Below, piece after piece: positions 51,595 to 59,511 of a stretch of 64,000 bases of DNA; within the stretch, counting starts at the first letter, position 1; the number at the start of each line of letters is the position of its first letter. The notes under the pieces are model-generated. The model saw nothing but the letters and a program-made list of their open reading frames with translations. It made no database searches and had not been told where the DNA came from. This stretch comes from CAILDB01 sp049695975 (GTDB lineage: Bacteria > Patescibacteriota > Minisyncoccia > Phycocordibacterales > GWA1-40-21), in NCBI GenBank assembly GCA_049695975.1, contig JBAVTE010000027.1:62001-126000 (forward strand), written 5' to 3'. The translations under genes were made by a program, and so were the position numbers.

Positions 51595-53007
51595 ATGTTT
51601 TTTTTCTCAAAACCACAAAAAAATATTTTTCTTTATAACACTCTTACTAGAAAAAAAGAGCTTTTTAAGCCGATTAAAAGAGGTAAAGTTGGACTTTATA
51701 CTTGTGGACCAACTGTCTATGGTTTTCCTCATCTTGGTAATTTGAGAGCATATTTATTTGAGGATATTCTCAAACGTGTTTTAGAGTATAATAATCTTAA
51801 GGTTAAACATGTGATGAACATTACAGACGTAGGGCATCTTACTAATGATCGTGACCTGGGAGAAGATAAGATGGAAAAGGAAGCCGAGAAAGAAGGAAAA
51901 ACTGCATGGGAGATTGCCGATTTTTATACAAACGTCTTTAAAAATGATTTGAAAAAATTAAATATTATTTTCCCAGATATTTTTTGTAAAGCAACGGACA
52001 ATATAAAAGAACAAATCAATTTAATAAAAAAACTTGAAGAAAAAGGCTTCACATACAAAACAAGTGATGGAATTTATTTTGATACTTCAAAGGTTTCCGA
52101 CTATACAAAACTTTCGCATCAAAATATTGAAGACTTGCAAGAAGGCGCCCGAGTAGAAGCTAATCCAGAAAAGAAAAATCCGACTGATTTTGCTTTATGG
52201 AAATTTTCTCCCAAAGACTTCAAGAGACAGATGGAATGGGAAAGCCCTTATGGCGTAGGCTTTCCAGGATGGCATCTGGAGTGTTCTGCAATGAGTCTTA
52301 AATATCTGGGTGAACATTTTGATATCCACTGTGGAGGAATAGATCATATAGATGTTCATCATACAAACGAAATAGCTCAGACGGAATCTGCTACTGGAAA
52401 AAAACCTTGGGTGAATGTTTGGATGCATGGTGCTTTTCTAAATATGTCAGGAGACAGAAAAATGTCCAAAAGTTCTGGAGATCTAGTGACTGTGAACACA
52501 GAGTTTATTGATAAAAAAATTGATCCCCTTGCTTACCGTTTTTCTAATCTTTCTGTTCATTATAGAAAACCGACGGAATGGAACGAGGATGTAAAAATTT
52601 CTGCAAAAAATGGCTTGGACAATTTGCATACAAAAATTCTTAATTTAGGAAATAATATAGGTAAGGTTAATAATGAATGGAAAAATAAATTTTATGATGC
52701 AATAAATGATGATTTAAATATGCCTCAGGCCATGGCACTTCTCAATGAAATACTTAGATCAGATATTCCAAAAGAAGACAAACTCGCAACAATTTATGAT
52801 TTTGACAAAGTTTTGGGATTGAATCTACAAAACAAATCTGAATCCCCTACTATCATTCCAGAGGAAATTATTAAAATTGCAGAAGAAAGAAAACTTGTTC
52901 GTGGAGCAAAAGACTGGAAAAAGTCAGACGAACTTAGAGACAAAATTTTATCTTTGGGTTACGAAATAAAAGACACTTCTTCTGGATACGAAATTTCTAA
53001 AAACTAG
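51595..53007 (+). CDS. cysS: Cysteinyl-tRNA synthetase
   Basis: 470 residues from ATG 51595. LYTCGPTVYGFPHLGNLRAY carries a zinc Cys and the HIGH motif as HLGN; GWHLECSAM and the H in HCGGIDHIDVHHTNE complete the zinc site; RKMSKSSGD is KMSKS. The C-terminal anticodon part is short (KDWKKSDELRDKILSLGYEI). An in-frame TTG at 51574 overlaps corA and is not used. A 200-bp palindrome follows the stop. Confidence 0.96.
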   Translation: MFFFSKPQKNIFLYNTLTRKKELFKPIKRGKVGLYTCGPTVYGFPHLGNLRAYLFEDILKRVLEYNNLKVKHVMNITDVGHLTNDRDLGEDKMEKEAEKEGKTAWEIADFYTNVFKNDLKKLNIIFPDIFCKATDNIKEQINLIKKLEEKGFTYKTSDGIYFDTSKVSDYTKLSHQNIEDLQEGARVEANPEKKNPTDFALWKFSPKDFKRQMEWESPYGVGFPGWHLECSAMSLKYLGEHFDIHCGGIDHIDVHHTNEIAQTESATGKKPWVNVWMHGAFLNMSGDRKMSKSSGDLVTVNTEFIDKKIDPLAYRFSNLSVHYRKPTEWNEDVKISAKNGLDNLHTKILNLGNNIGKVNNEWKNKFYDAINDDLNMPQAMALLNEILRSDIPKEDKLATIYDFDKVLGLNLQNKSESPTIIPEEIIKIAEERKLVRGAKDWKKSDELRDKILSLGYEIKDTSSGYEISKN

Positions 53008-53014
53008 GTCGGAA

Positions 53015-53211
53015 AAAATTCTCACAAAAAGCAAGAGACTTTTTGAACGATTTAGCGTAGCAAGCAGAAAATCAACAAAATTTTTAGAAAAACGAAACTG
53101 TTTGACGAGGTTTCCGAGGAGTTTTGAGTTTTTCGTTAAAAAAATTTTGTATGATTTTCTAGATTGCGTAGCTATTAGTGAAAAAAGTCTTTTGCTTTTT
53201 GTGAGAATTTT
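53015..53211. repeat. Long inverted-repeat element between cysS and recR
   Basis: 31-nt ends (53015-53045 and 53181-53211, starting AAAATTCTCACAAAAAGC) pair with one mismatch. A second imperfect pair follows inside, around AGAAAATCAACAAAATTTTT and its mirror. GCGTAG occurs in both arms. The centre is GC-richer (GACGAGGTTTCCGAGGAG). It overlaps the recR stop and can terminate both converging genes. Confidence 0.85.
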
Positions 53212-53836
53212 ATCTTCTGTTACCTATCGCACTTTTGATAGTATCTGAGTCAGAATATTCGAGTTCAGTTCCGGTAGAAAGTCCTCTGCCAAGAGTTGAT
53301 ATTTTGAAACCAAATTTTGCCGATAATGGGCTTAAAACGCCTCGAATATAATCTTCTGTGTATTGACCCTCTGTGTTAGCATCTAGGCCCAAAATCACCT
53401 CTTTTAGGCCATTTTGAGACATCTTTTCTACCTGAAAAACAAGCTCTTTTATCCTAATTTTCTTTTCAGGTTCTTTGTCTAAAATAGGTATCGTTCCGCC
53501 GACTATGAAGTACCTCCCCTTGTATCCCCCGCTCCTCTCCACATTTTCAAAATCCACGTCCCTACTGACCACAAATAGTGTAGAAATATCTCTATTCTTA
53601 TTTGCACAAATTTTACAAATTTTTTCGGCAGTGACAGAATCATCTTCAGAATTAAAATATCTGTAACACTCACTGCAAATTTTCATTTGTCTCTTTAAAT
53701 CAGAAAAAAGTTTAGAAATTTCTTCCACATAGCCCCTAGGTCTCGTAAGTAAAAAGTAAACAAACCTCTTCGCTTGCTTCGGTCCTATCCCCGGAAACTC
53801 CGCAAATATTTTTATTAATTTTTGTGCTGGATCCAT
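53210..53836 (-). CDS. recR: Recombination mediator RecR
   Basis: 208 residues. An HhH motif (PGIGPKQAKR, 15-24), a C4 zinc finger (C54, C57, C74, C77) and a Toprim domain with GLDANTEGQYTEDYI are in family order. It helps load RecA at gaps with RecF/RecO. The ATG at 53836 lies directly at the end of the 108-bp repeat copy B, which separates it from dnaB upstream. Confidence 0.95.
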   Translation of the reverse strand: MDPAQKLIKIFAEFPGIGPKQAKRFVYFLLTRPRGYVEEISKLFSDLKRQMKICSECYRYFNSEDDSVTAEKICKICANKNRDISTLFVVSRDVDFENVERSGGYKGRYFIVGGTIPILDKEPEKKIRIKELVFQVEKMSQNGLKEVILGLDANTEGQYTEDYIRGVLSPLSAKFGFKISTLGRGLSTGTELEYSDSDTIKSAIGNRR

Positions 53837-53950
53837 CCCATTAGAAATTTAATACATGTATTTGATATTGACCTTTAATATTTTTTGATTCGTTGATTTC
53901 ATTATTTTTCATTTATTACTATGTATGGATTTCAAACGGGACAAGTTTTT
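53837..53950 (-). repeat. 108-bp repeat copy B, dnaB-recR gap
   Basis: On the minus strand it begins ACTTGTCCCGTTTGAAATCC after the dnaB stop and ends AAATTTCTAATGGG at the recR ATG. AAAGGTCAATATCA is shared exactly with copy A at 41125. The middle is less alike. Confidence 0.8.
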
Positions 53951-53952
53951 AT

Positions 53953-55332
53953 TTACTCAAGTTTTCCGAAGTCCCCAAAATCACCTGCGTTCTTTTCCAT
54001 ACTTATAAAACTCGATTTATTTTGATCAAAAAATAATTGCACGGAACCCGTTGGACCATTTCTGTGTTTTTCTATCATAATGTCAGCTACATTTGGCTTT
54101 TCAGAATTGTCATTATATTTATCATCTCGATGAATAAATATGACCACATCAGCATCCTGCTCAATAGAACCAGAATCTCTCAAGTCCGAAAGTCTAGGCT
54201 TACCGCCTCTCTGTTCCACAGCTCTTGAAAGCTGAGAAAGTGCTACTACAGGAACTTCAAATTCTCTCGCCAGCTGTTTCAACGATCTAGAGATCTCTGT
54301 GACTTGTTGAACAACATTGTCAGAATTTCTACTATTTGTCGGTACCATCAGTTGTAAGTAATCAATTATAACTAATCCGAGTTTTTTATCATTTTTTAAT
54401 TTTCTAACCACAGAGCGCATTTTCATAATATTATTTGCTGGCTGATCATCAACAAAAATAGGAGCTTTAGAAAGTGGTTCCAAAGAATTTCTGATCTTGT
54501 CAAACTCACTATCTAAAGTAAGTTTTCCTGTTCGAAGTTTCCATGCATCCACCCGCGACTCTGCTGCTAGCATTCTATCAACAAGCTGTTGTGTGCTCAT
54601 TTCAAGAGAAAATATCGCAACAGGGATTCCGTTTCGGATAGCTGCATGTCTTGCAATATCAAGAGCTAAAGAGGTCTTTCCCATAGAAGGTCGCGCAGCA
54701 AGAATGATAAGGTCGGACTTCTGAAAACCGGAAAGTTTGTCATCCAAATCTTTAAACCCTGTCGAAACTCCTCTAAGCCCGCCCTTTGATTTGTGAAGCG
54801 CATCAAGTCGGTCCCATGCTTCTCCGAGAACATCTTTCATCTCAACGTATTTATTTGAAGTGGAAGTGTTTGTTACATCATAAATTTTTTTTTCTGCTTT
54901 ATCTAAAATCTCTTCGATGTCATGTTCTTCTTGATAACCCAAATTTACTATATGTTCTGCAGCTTCTATCAGTCGCCTCATCGTATGTTTTTTCTGAACA
55001 ATTTCCGCATAGTGTTCGGCATTTGCAGATGAAGGCACCACATTCACAAGCTCAGTAAGATAGCTCATTCCACCCACTTGATCCAATCTACTATTTTCTT
55101 TTAATTTTGAAGAGAGTGTAAGAAGGTCTATAGGATCGCTTTTAGAAAAAATATCAAGCATAGTGGAAAAAATAGTCTTGTGTCTTTCCATGTAGAATGC
55201 TTCTGGTCTCAAGATATCCATAATTTCAGAAAGTGCTTCAGGGCGAAGCATTATAGAACCGAGAAGTGCCCTCTCTGATTCGGTATTCTGGGGTGGAATC
55301 CTTTGCGAATATTTTTTTATTTCTCCTGCCAT
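53953..55332 (-). CDS. dnaB: Replicative DNA helicase DnaB
   Basis: 459 residues. The N-terminal domain (PPQNTESERALLGSIMLRPE), linker helix and RecA-like domain with AARPSMGKTSLALDIA (Walker A), VIIDYLQLM (Walker B), SQLSRAVEQR and DLRDSGSIEQDADVV are all present. No intein is present. It unwinds DNA at the fork. It is followed by copy B of the 108-bp repeat and then recR, so the two are possibly co-transcribed. Confidence 0.97.
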   Translation of the reverse strand: MAGEIKKYSQRIPPQNTESERALLGSIMLRPEALSEIMDILRPEAFYMERHKTIFSTMLDIFSKSDPIDLLTLSSKLKENSRLDQVGGMSYLTELVNVVPSSANAEHYAEIVQKKHTMRRLIEAAEHIVNLGYQEEHDIEEILDKAEKKIYDVTNTSTSNKYVEMKDVLGEAWDRLDALHKSKGGLRGVSTGFKDLDDKLSGFQKSDLIILAARPSMGKTSLALDIARHAAIRNGIPVAIFSLEMSTQQLVDRMLAAESRVDAWKLRTGKLTLDSEFDKIRNSLEPLSKAPIFVDDQPANNIMKMRSVVRKLKNDKKLGLVIIDYLQLMVPTNSRNSDNVVQQVTEISRSLKQLAREFEVPVVALSQLSRAVEQRGGKPRLSDLRDSGSIEQDADVVIFIHRDDKYNDNSEKPNVADIMIEKHRNGPTGSVQLFFDQNKSSFISMEKNAGDFGDFGKLE

Positions 55333-55404
55333 ACTTTGATTTTAACATGCAAAAGAAAAAACAAGCAAGATGAAAAGCTTTATAAACTGTGTTCAAACTG
55401 TTAA

Positions 55405-56136
55405 TTATTTTAGATTGAAAGAGGCTTTCACTGTAATCATTACAGTTTTGTTTACTTTTGAGGTATCATAAGTACCATAATCTGATATTTCTAAAGAATT
55501 TGAAGGCAAAACCTGAACCACACCTGTTGAGGCAGATTTGAGTGAACCAACACCTTGACCACTACTTTCTGCGAGTTTCCCAGCTCTTGCTTTGGCATCT
55601 TTAATAGCATCTGAAAGCAAATCAACTCTAAGCTCAGGTAGTTTTGTATAATAATACTCGACTGGATTTGTACTAAAGATTACCCCTAAATCAATAAGTT
55701 GTTTTATGTTTTGTGCAACAGAAGATATTTTGGCTACATCAGAAGAAGAAATTTCTACAGTCTGACTTATAGTATATTCTTTTTCTGTCTGTCCATTTTG
55801 GTAATAGTCATAGTTCTGCATCATAGAAACTGTAGAGAAAATAGCATCGGACTCGGCGATTCCCTGACTCTTTAAAAACTTTTTTACAAGGTCTAAATCA
55901 CTTGCAATAGTGCTATATCCGCCTTTTATATTACTAATCTTTACTACCCTAGAGAAAGTTCCGGAAAACTTTGCGCTATCGGAAATGACATTCTTTGTGG
56001 CAGAACCTGTCACAGAAAGATAATTATCCAAACTTCTGACCTTATAAAATGTTACTGAACCAATAACAAAACTTAAAATCAAACTTAAACCAAGTATTAG
56101 AGATGGTAGAGTACTTTTTATGTTAAATTTTTCCAT
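55405..56136 (-). CDS. SIMPL-domain (DUF541) membrane-anchored protein
   Basis: 243 residues from ATG 56136, chosen because TATAAT (56148-56143 on the minus strand) ends 6 nt upstream. One membrane helix at about 10-32 anchors a periplasmic-type SIMPL domain (LSVTGSATKNVISDSAKFSG, AIKDAKARAGKLAESSGQGV). The role of the family is unclear; some members affect stress resistance or outer-surface processes. The start lies inside the end of the DedA gene. Confidence 0.85.
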   Translation of the reverse strand: MEKFNIKSTLPSLILGLSLILSFVIGSVTFYKVRSLDNYLSVTGSATKNVISDSAKFSGTFSRVVKISNIKGGYSTIASDLDLVKKFLKSQGIAESDAIFSTVSMMQNYDYYQNGQTEKEYTISQTVEISSSDVAKISSVAQNIKQLIDLGVIFSTNPVEYYYTKLPELRVDLLSDAIKDAKARAGKLAESSGQGVGSLKSASTGVVQVLPSNSLEISDYGTYDTSKVNKTVMITVKASFNLK

Positions 56137-56143
56137 ATCACTA

Positions 56144-56755
56144 TTATATACTTTTATCTTTATTTTGTAAAAACTTCCTTGCAATTTTATTTCTATAAAA
56201 TATAAGAATAAACAAGATTACTAAAATAAAAATTAAGAAAAATAGATTTTTTGGATTCAAAAATAAATAATTAAAGTAGCTGTCTAAATTGTAGCCCAAA
56301 AAAAAGATGATAGGCACATAGATCATTACGGCAAGAGTATTTAATATAAAAAATTTCTTCCATGGAACATTTAGGGTTCCAGCTATGGAAGGTCCCGCCA
56401 TTCTCAAAAATGGAATAAATCTTGAAAAGAATATTATTCTACTTATATGGTGGCTAACATAATCTTTATCTCTCATAAACCCCTTAATGAAGAATCTGTT
56501 TACAAAACGAATTACAAATTTGCTTCCAACCTTTGCTAGATGAAAAAGAATATTGTCTCCAATGATAATAGCAAAAATAGAAATAATAATGGAGGGCATA
56601 ACTTTTATAAGACCGGCGCTTACCATATATCCTGTAATAAATAAAATGACTTCTTCTGGTATAGGAAAAAAATATCCTGAACAGAGTAAAAGCAAAAAAA
56701 TTGCTCCATAAGCAAACTGATCAACAAGTGATACAAATAAAAATGTATAATCCAT
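56144..56755 (-). CDS. DedA/VTT-family membrane protein
   Basis: 203 residues. Four to five membrane helices, with FPIPEEVILFITGYMVSAG and FSRFIPFLRMAGPSIAGTLN as the DedA motifs (F/Y-x-R...GxxR). DedA proteins move lipids such as undecaprenyl phosphate across the membrane. TATAAT lies 10 nt before the chosen ATG 56755; an upstream in-frame ATG at 56767 overlaps that hexamer. The first of three DedA-like genes in the last 8 kb. Confidence 0.85.
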   Translation of the reverse strand: MDYTFLFVSLVDQFAYGAIFLLLLCSGYFFPIPEEVILFITGYMVSAGLIKVMPSIIISIFAIIIGDNILFHLAKVGSKFVIRFVNRFFIKGFMRDKDYVSHHISRIIFFSRFIPFLRMAGPSIAGTLNVPWKKFFILNTLAVMIYVPIIFFLGYNLDSYFNYLFLNPKNLFFLIFILVILFILIFYRNKIARKFLQNKDKSI

Positions 56756-56817
56756 CCGTATAAACATTATAACATAAAATAATTTGCTTTTAGTCCACAA
56801 GAATGTAGACTAATGTA

Positions 56818-57525
56818 ATGATTGAAAAAAAGGCGGAATATCCGATGAGAATAAATAAATATCTTGCGGGAAAAGGCGTTTCCACGAGAAAAGGTGTGGA
56901 CAAGCTTATTGAAGCTGGTAAGGTTATTATCAATGGTAGAAAGGCGGTTTTGGGAGATAAGGTTTTGGAAATTGATAAAGTAGAAGTGACAGGAAAACCA
57001 AACAAAAACCAATACAAATATTTTGCATATTATAAACCCAAAGAAACCATTACCCAGCAAAAAGGTCAGAAAGAGCTTGATAAAATTTCTGGAGTACCAG
57101 GGCTTTTCCCTATTGGACGACTTGATAAAGATTCCGAGGGACTAATGATTTTGACAAACGACGGCAGAATTACTGACCGACTTCTTTCTCCAGATAAGGA
57201 ACATGAAAAAGAGTATGTGGTGAAGACAACAAACGCTATTAAACCACTATTTGTTGCAAAAGCAAAAATCGGTATAGATATCGGCGACTGCATCACAAAA
57301 CCTTGCCAAATATTTTTGGAAGGAGAAAAAGGAGGTTTCAGAATAATTCTGAAAGAAGGAAAGAAACACCAAATCAGAAGAATGACTGACGCTTATGGTA
57401 TTGCGATTGAATCTCTAAAAAGAATCAGGATTATGAATATTTTGTTAGGAAATCTCAAGCCAAATGAACACAGAGAAATCACTGGAGAAGAACTAGAAAT
57501 TTTTTTGAAAAGTTTAGGTTTATAA
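56818..57525 (+). CDS. rRNA pseudouridine synthase (RluB/RluE/RluF type)
   Basis: 235 residues. An S4 domain (MRINKYLAGKGVSTRKGVDK) precedes the catalytic domain with GRLDKDSEGLMILTNDG (catalytic Asp), a KEYVV strand and EGKKHQIRRM. These enzymes isomerise uridines of 16S or 23S rRNA after folding; the site cannot be assigned. TAGACT, a weak hexamer, ends 6 nt before the ATG. Divergent from the DedA gene. Confidence 0.92.
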   Translation: MIEKKAEYPMRINKYLAGKGVSTRKGVDKLIEAGKVIINGRKAVLGDKVLEIDKVEVTGKPNKNQYKYFAYYKPKETITQQKGQKELDKISGVPGLFPIGRLDKDSEGLMILTNDGRITDRLLSPDKEHEKEYVVKTTNAIKPLFVAKAKIGIDIGDCITKPCQIFLEGEKGGFRIILKEGKKHQIRRMTDAYGIAIESLKRIRIMNILLGNLKPNEHREITGEELEIFLKSLGL

Positions 57526-57569
57526 TAACTATGAACCTCGCGTTCTGACGCTCGGCCATTTTCTTTTTT

Positions 57570-58064
57570 TTATATAAATCTTTGCAAGAGATAGGCACCG
57601 ATGAAGATTATAACAACGAAAACTTGAGTGAAAATACCATAAACATAACTTGATGGTTTGGAAGCATGAATTTTGTGATGGATTTTTTGTATAGTCACCA
57701 TCGGTTCCTTTTTAAATAAATGATAAATAAGTTGAAGAAAATCCGGCAGGATTCCACCAGCAATACCTACAAGTGTAATGAAAATTGTTGTAGGATTAGT
57801 AAAAAATATTATTGAGCACAAAATAATGGAGGCGATTATGTCTAAAGACATCGCAAAAATTTGTGAAAAAAGTTTATAGTTATGAAAAATATAATGCGTC
57901 GGTTCTGAATTTTTATCTATAAAGTAATAATGTCCATAATCCCTATGGGGTATGGCATCTATCAAATAATGACTCGCCAAAGACACTCCAAAAGCAACGA
58001 CTGGATTAAAAGATAAAATATTTGCCACCGATGCACCTACAAGCGCGTGTGTTAATAAAATCAT
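57570..58064 (-). CDS. Membrane-bound metal-dependent hydrolase-like protein (YdjM type)
   Basis: 164 residues. LLTHALVGASVAN, SHYLIDAIPHRDYGHY and an H near DKNSEPTHY give the conserved His/Asp set of the YdjM/DUF457 family, spread over about four membrane helices. The catalytic activity of the family is unproven. It starts 10 nt after the CAP-domain gene stop, so the two probably form an operon on the minus strand. Confidence 0.75.
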   Translation of the reverse strand: MILLTHALVGASVANILSFNPVVAFGVSLASHYLIDAIPHRDYGHYYFIDKNSEPTHYIFHNYKLFSQIFAMSLDIIASIILCSIIFFTNPTTIFITLVGIAGGILPDFLQLIYHLFKKEPMVTIQKIHHKIHASKPSSYVYGIFTQVFVVIIFIGAYLLQRFI

Positions 58065-58074
58065 ATTGAATAAA

Positions 58075-59073
58075 TTATTTAAATAAACTTATACAGGAAT
58101 TATAGGCTCTAACCAATGAATTATATCTATCGGTAATGTTTTTTATATCTGCATAAAGATCATCTATTTTTTTGACTAGATTATTATATTCATAAACTTT
58201 ATTATTGTAAGCTGTAAAATCAATATCAGAATCAGATTCCATCGTCTTTATGTCTGCCATATAAACTTTTCCTATTGCAGAAAGATCATTTACTTGAGAA
58301 ATTTCTCCACTTATTTTTGTTTTTAAATTTGAATCTGGATATGGACAAGAAGAAGATGGGTTGGCAAATACTTGCACAGCCATAATCATATTTGCATCAT
58401 TATATGATCCTTTCCTCGCATATACTCCTGTTTCTAAAAATGATGACTTCAAAATATTTTCTCTGTGTCCTGTGCTTTCCATCCATGCAGTTACAAGATC
58501 TGTACTACTCTTAAAATTACCAAGAGCAATATTTTCTCCTATCAAAAGATAGCTATAGCCATTAGTATTTGCCACATCCGAGACTGATGTCCCTTGAGGA
58601 GATACATGCTCAAAATATCCTTGGCTAAACATATCTTCCAATCGTTCCTGTGCAATTTTATTGAGTAAATTATTTTCTTTCAAACTTTTTATACCAATTT
58701 TTTGTCGTTCAATATTTGTTAAAATAATAATATCAGAATCAGATATTCCCCCACTTAGCACTATGTCGACACTTGCAGTGGCACTTATGCCTACTTTTGA
58801 TGATGTATAAGAAGTAGTTGGATTGTTGGCAATAGTCTTCGGATAAATTTTATTTATATTTTCTATGGCCACAAAATTGGCAGGTGTTTTTTCATACACT
58901 GTAGATGAAGCATTAGACAGATAATAATTTTGCAATTTGTTGTCTAAGGATGGGTAAAATTCTTTACATATACTTTCTTTGATTGGTTTTGAAAAAACAA
59001 GATATGAAAGAAACAAAACCAAAAAAACTGCAAAGAAAACAGAAGCTATTATTAATAATTTCCTTTTGTTCAT
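58075..59073 (-). CDS. Secreted CAP/SCP-domain protein
   Basis: 332 residues from ATG 59073. An N-terminal signal or anchor helix (6-28) precedes about 100 unclassified residues, then a CAP domain with ILTNIERQKIGIKSLKENNL, HVSPQG, GENIALG and WMESTGHRENIL (the family His and Glu). The last 80 residues are helical. CAP proteins bind lipids or act on walls in unknown ways. The earlier start at 59148 would run into the divergent promoter and is rejected. Confidence 0.85.
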   Translation of the reverse strand: MNKRKLLIIASVFFAVFLVLFLSYLVFSKPIKESICKEFYPSLDNKLQNYYLSNASSTVYEKTPANFVAIENINKIYPKTIANNPTTSYTSSKVGISATASVDIVLSGGISDSDIIILTNIERQKIGIKSLKENNLLNKIAQERLEDMFSQGYFEHVSPQGTSVSDVANTNGYSYLLIGENIALGNFKSSTDLVTAWMESTGHRENILKSSFLETGVYARKGSYNDANMIMAVQVFANPSSSCPYPDSNLKTKISGEISQVNDLSAIGKVYMADIKTMESDSDIDFTAYNNKVYEYNNLVKKIDDLYADIKNITDRYNSLVRAYNSCISLFK

Positions 59074-59114
59074 ACATCTACATTTTACCATAAAAGATAT
59101 GATATAATAAACCC

Positions 59115-59510
59115 ATGAAATTTTTGAGGGTATTCTTTGGCTATACAAAATGGCATTATACTAATGCTATTATTTTTTTATTTTTTACTTGGAAAAACAT
59201 TTCTGTATTTTTGTTCAACTTTTTTTCAATAAAATCACTCTTCCTTAATTTTTTCTCTCCATGGAAAAGAAAAGGTTTGACATATCAAAAAGGTATGGGG
59301 ATAGAGAATTGGTTTGAATCAATCATTATAAATACAATAATGAGAATAGTTGGAATGATAGTGAGAAGTATATTTATTGTGATGGGAATTATCTCTTGGA
59401 TATTATTTATTTTGTTTTTCCCTATCGCTCTCATCACTTGGATTTTGGTTTTTCCCACAGTTTTGTTTATTGCATTTTACGGAATAATAATTTTCTTTTC
59501 AATAAAATAA
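59115..59510 (+). CDS. Membrane protein of unknown function, partner of the Clp-like ATPase
   Basis: 131 residues. Hydrophobic segments at about 17-35, 36-50 (weaker), 76-95 and 98-128; the C-terminal half is almost entirely membrane. No motif is recognised. TATAAT (59103-59108) ends 6 nt before the ATG. The next gene, a membrane-anchored Clp ATPase, starts 1 nt after its stop, so the two are very probably made together and may form a membrane complex. Confidence 0.7.
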   Translation: MKFLRVFFGYTKWHYTNAIIFLFFTWKNISVFLFNFFSIKSLFLNFFSPWKRKGLTYQKGMGIENWFESIIINTIMRIVGMIVRSIFIVMGIISWILFILFFPIALITWILVFPTVLFIAFYGIIIFFSIK

Positions 59511-59511
59511 T

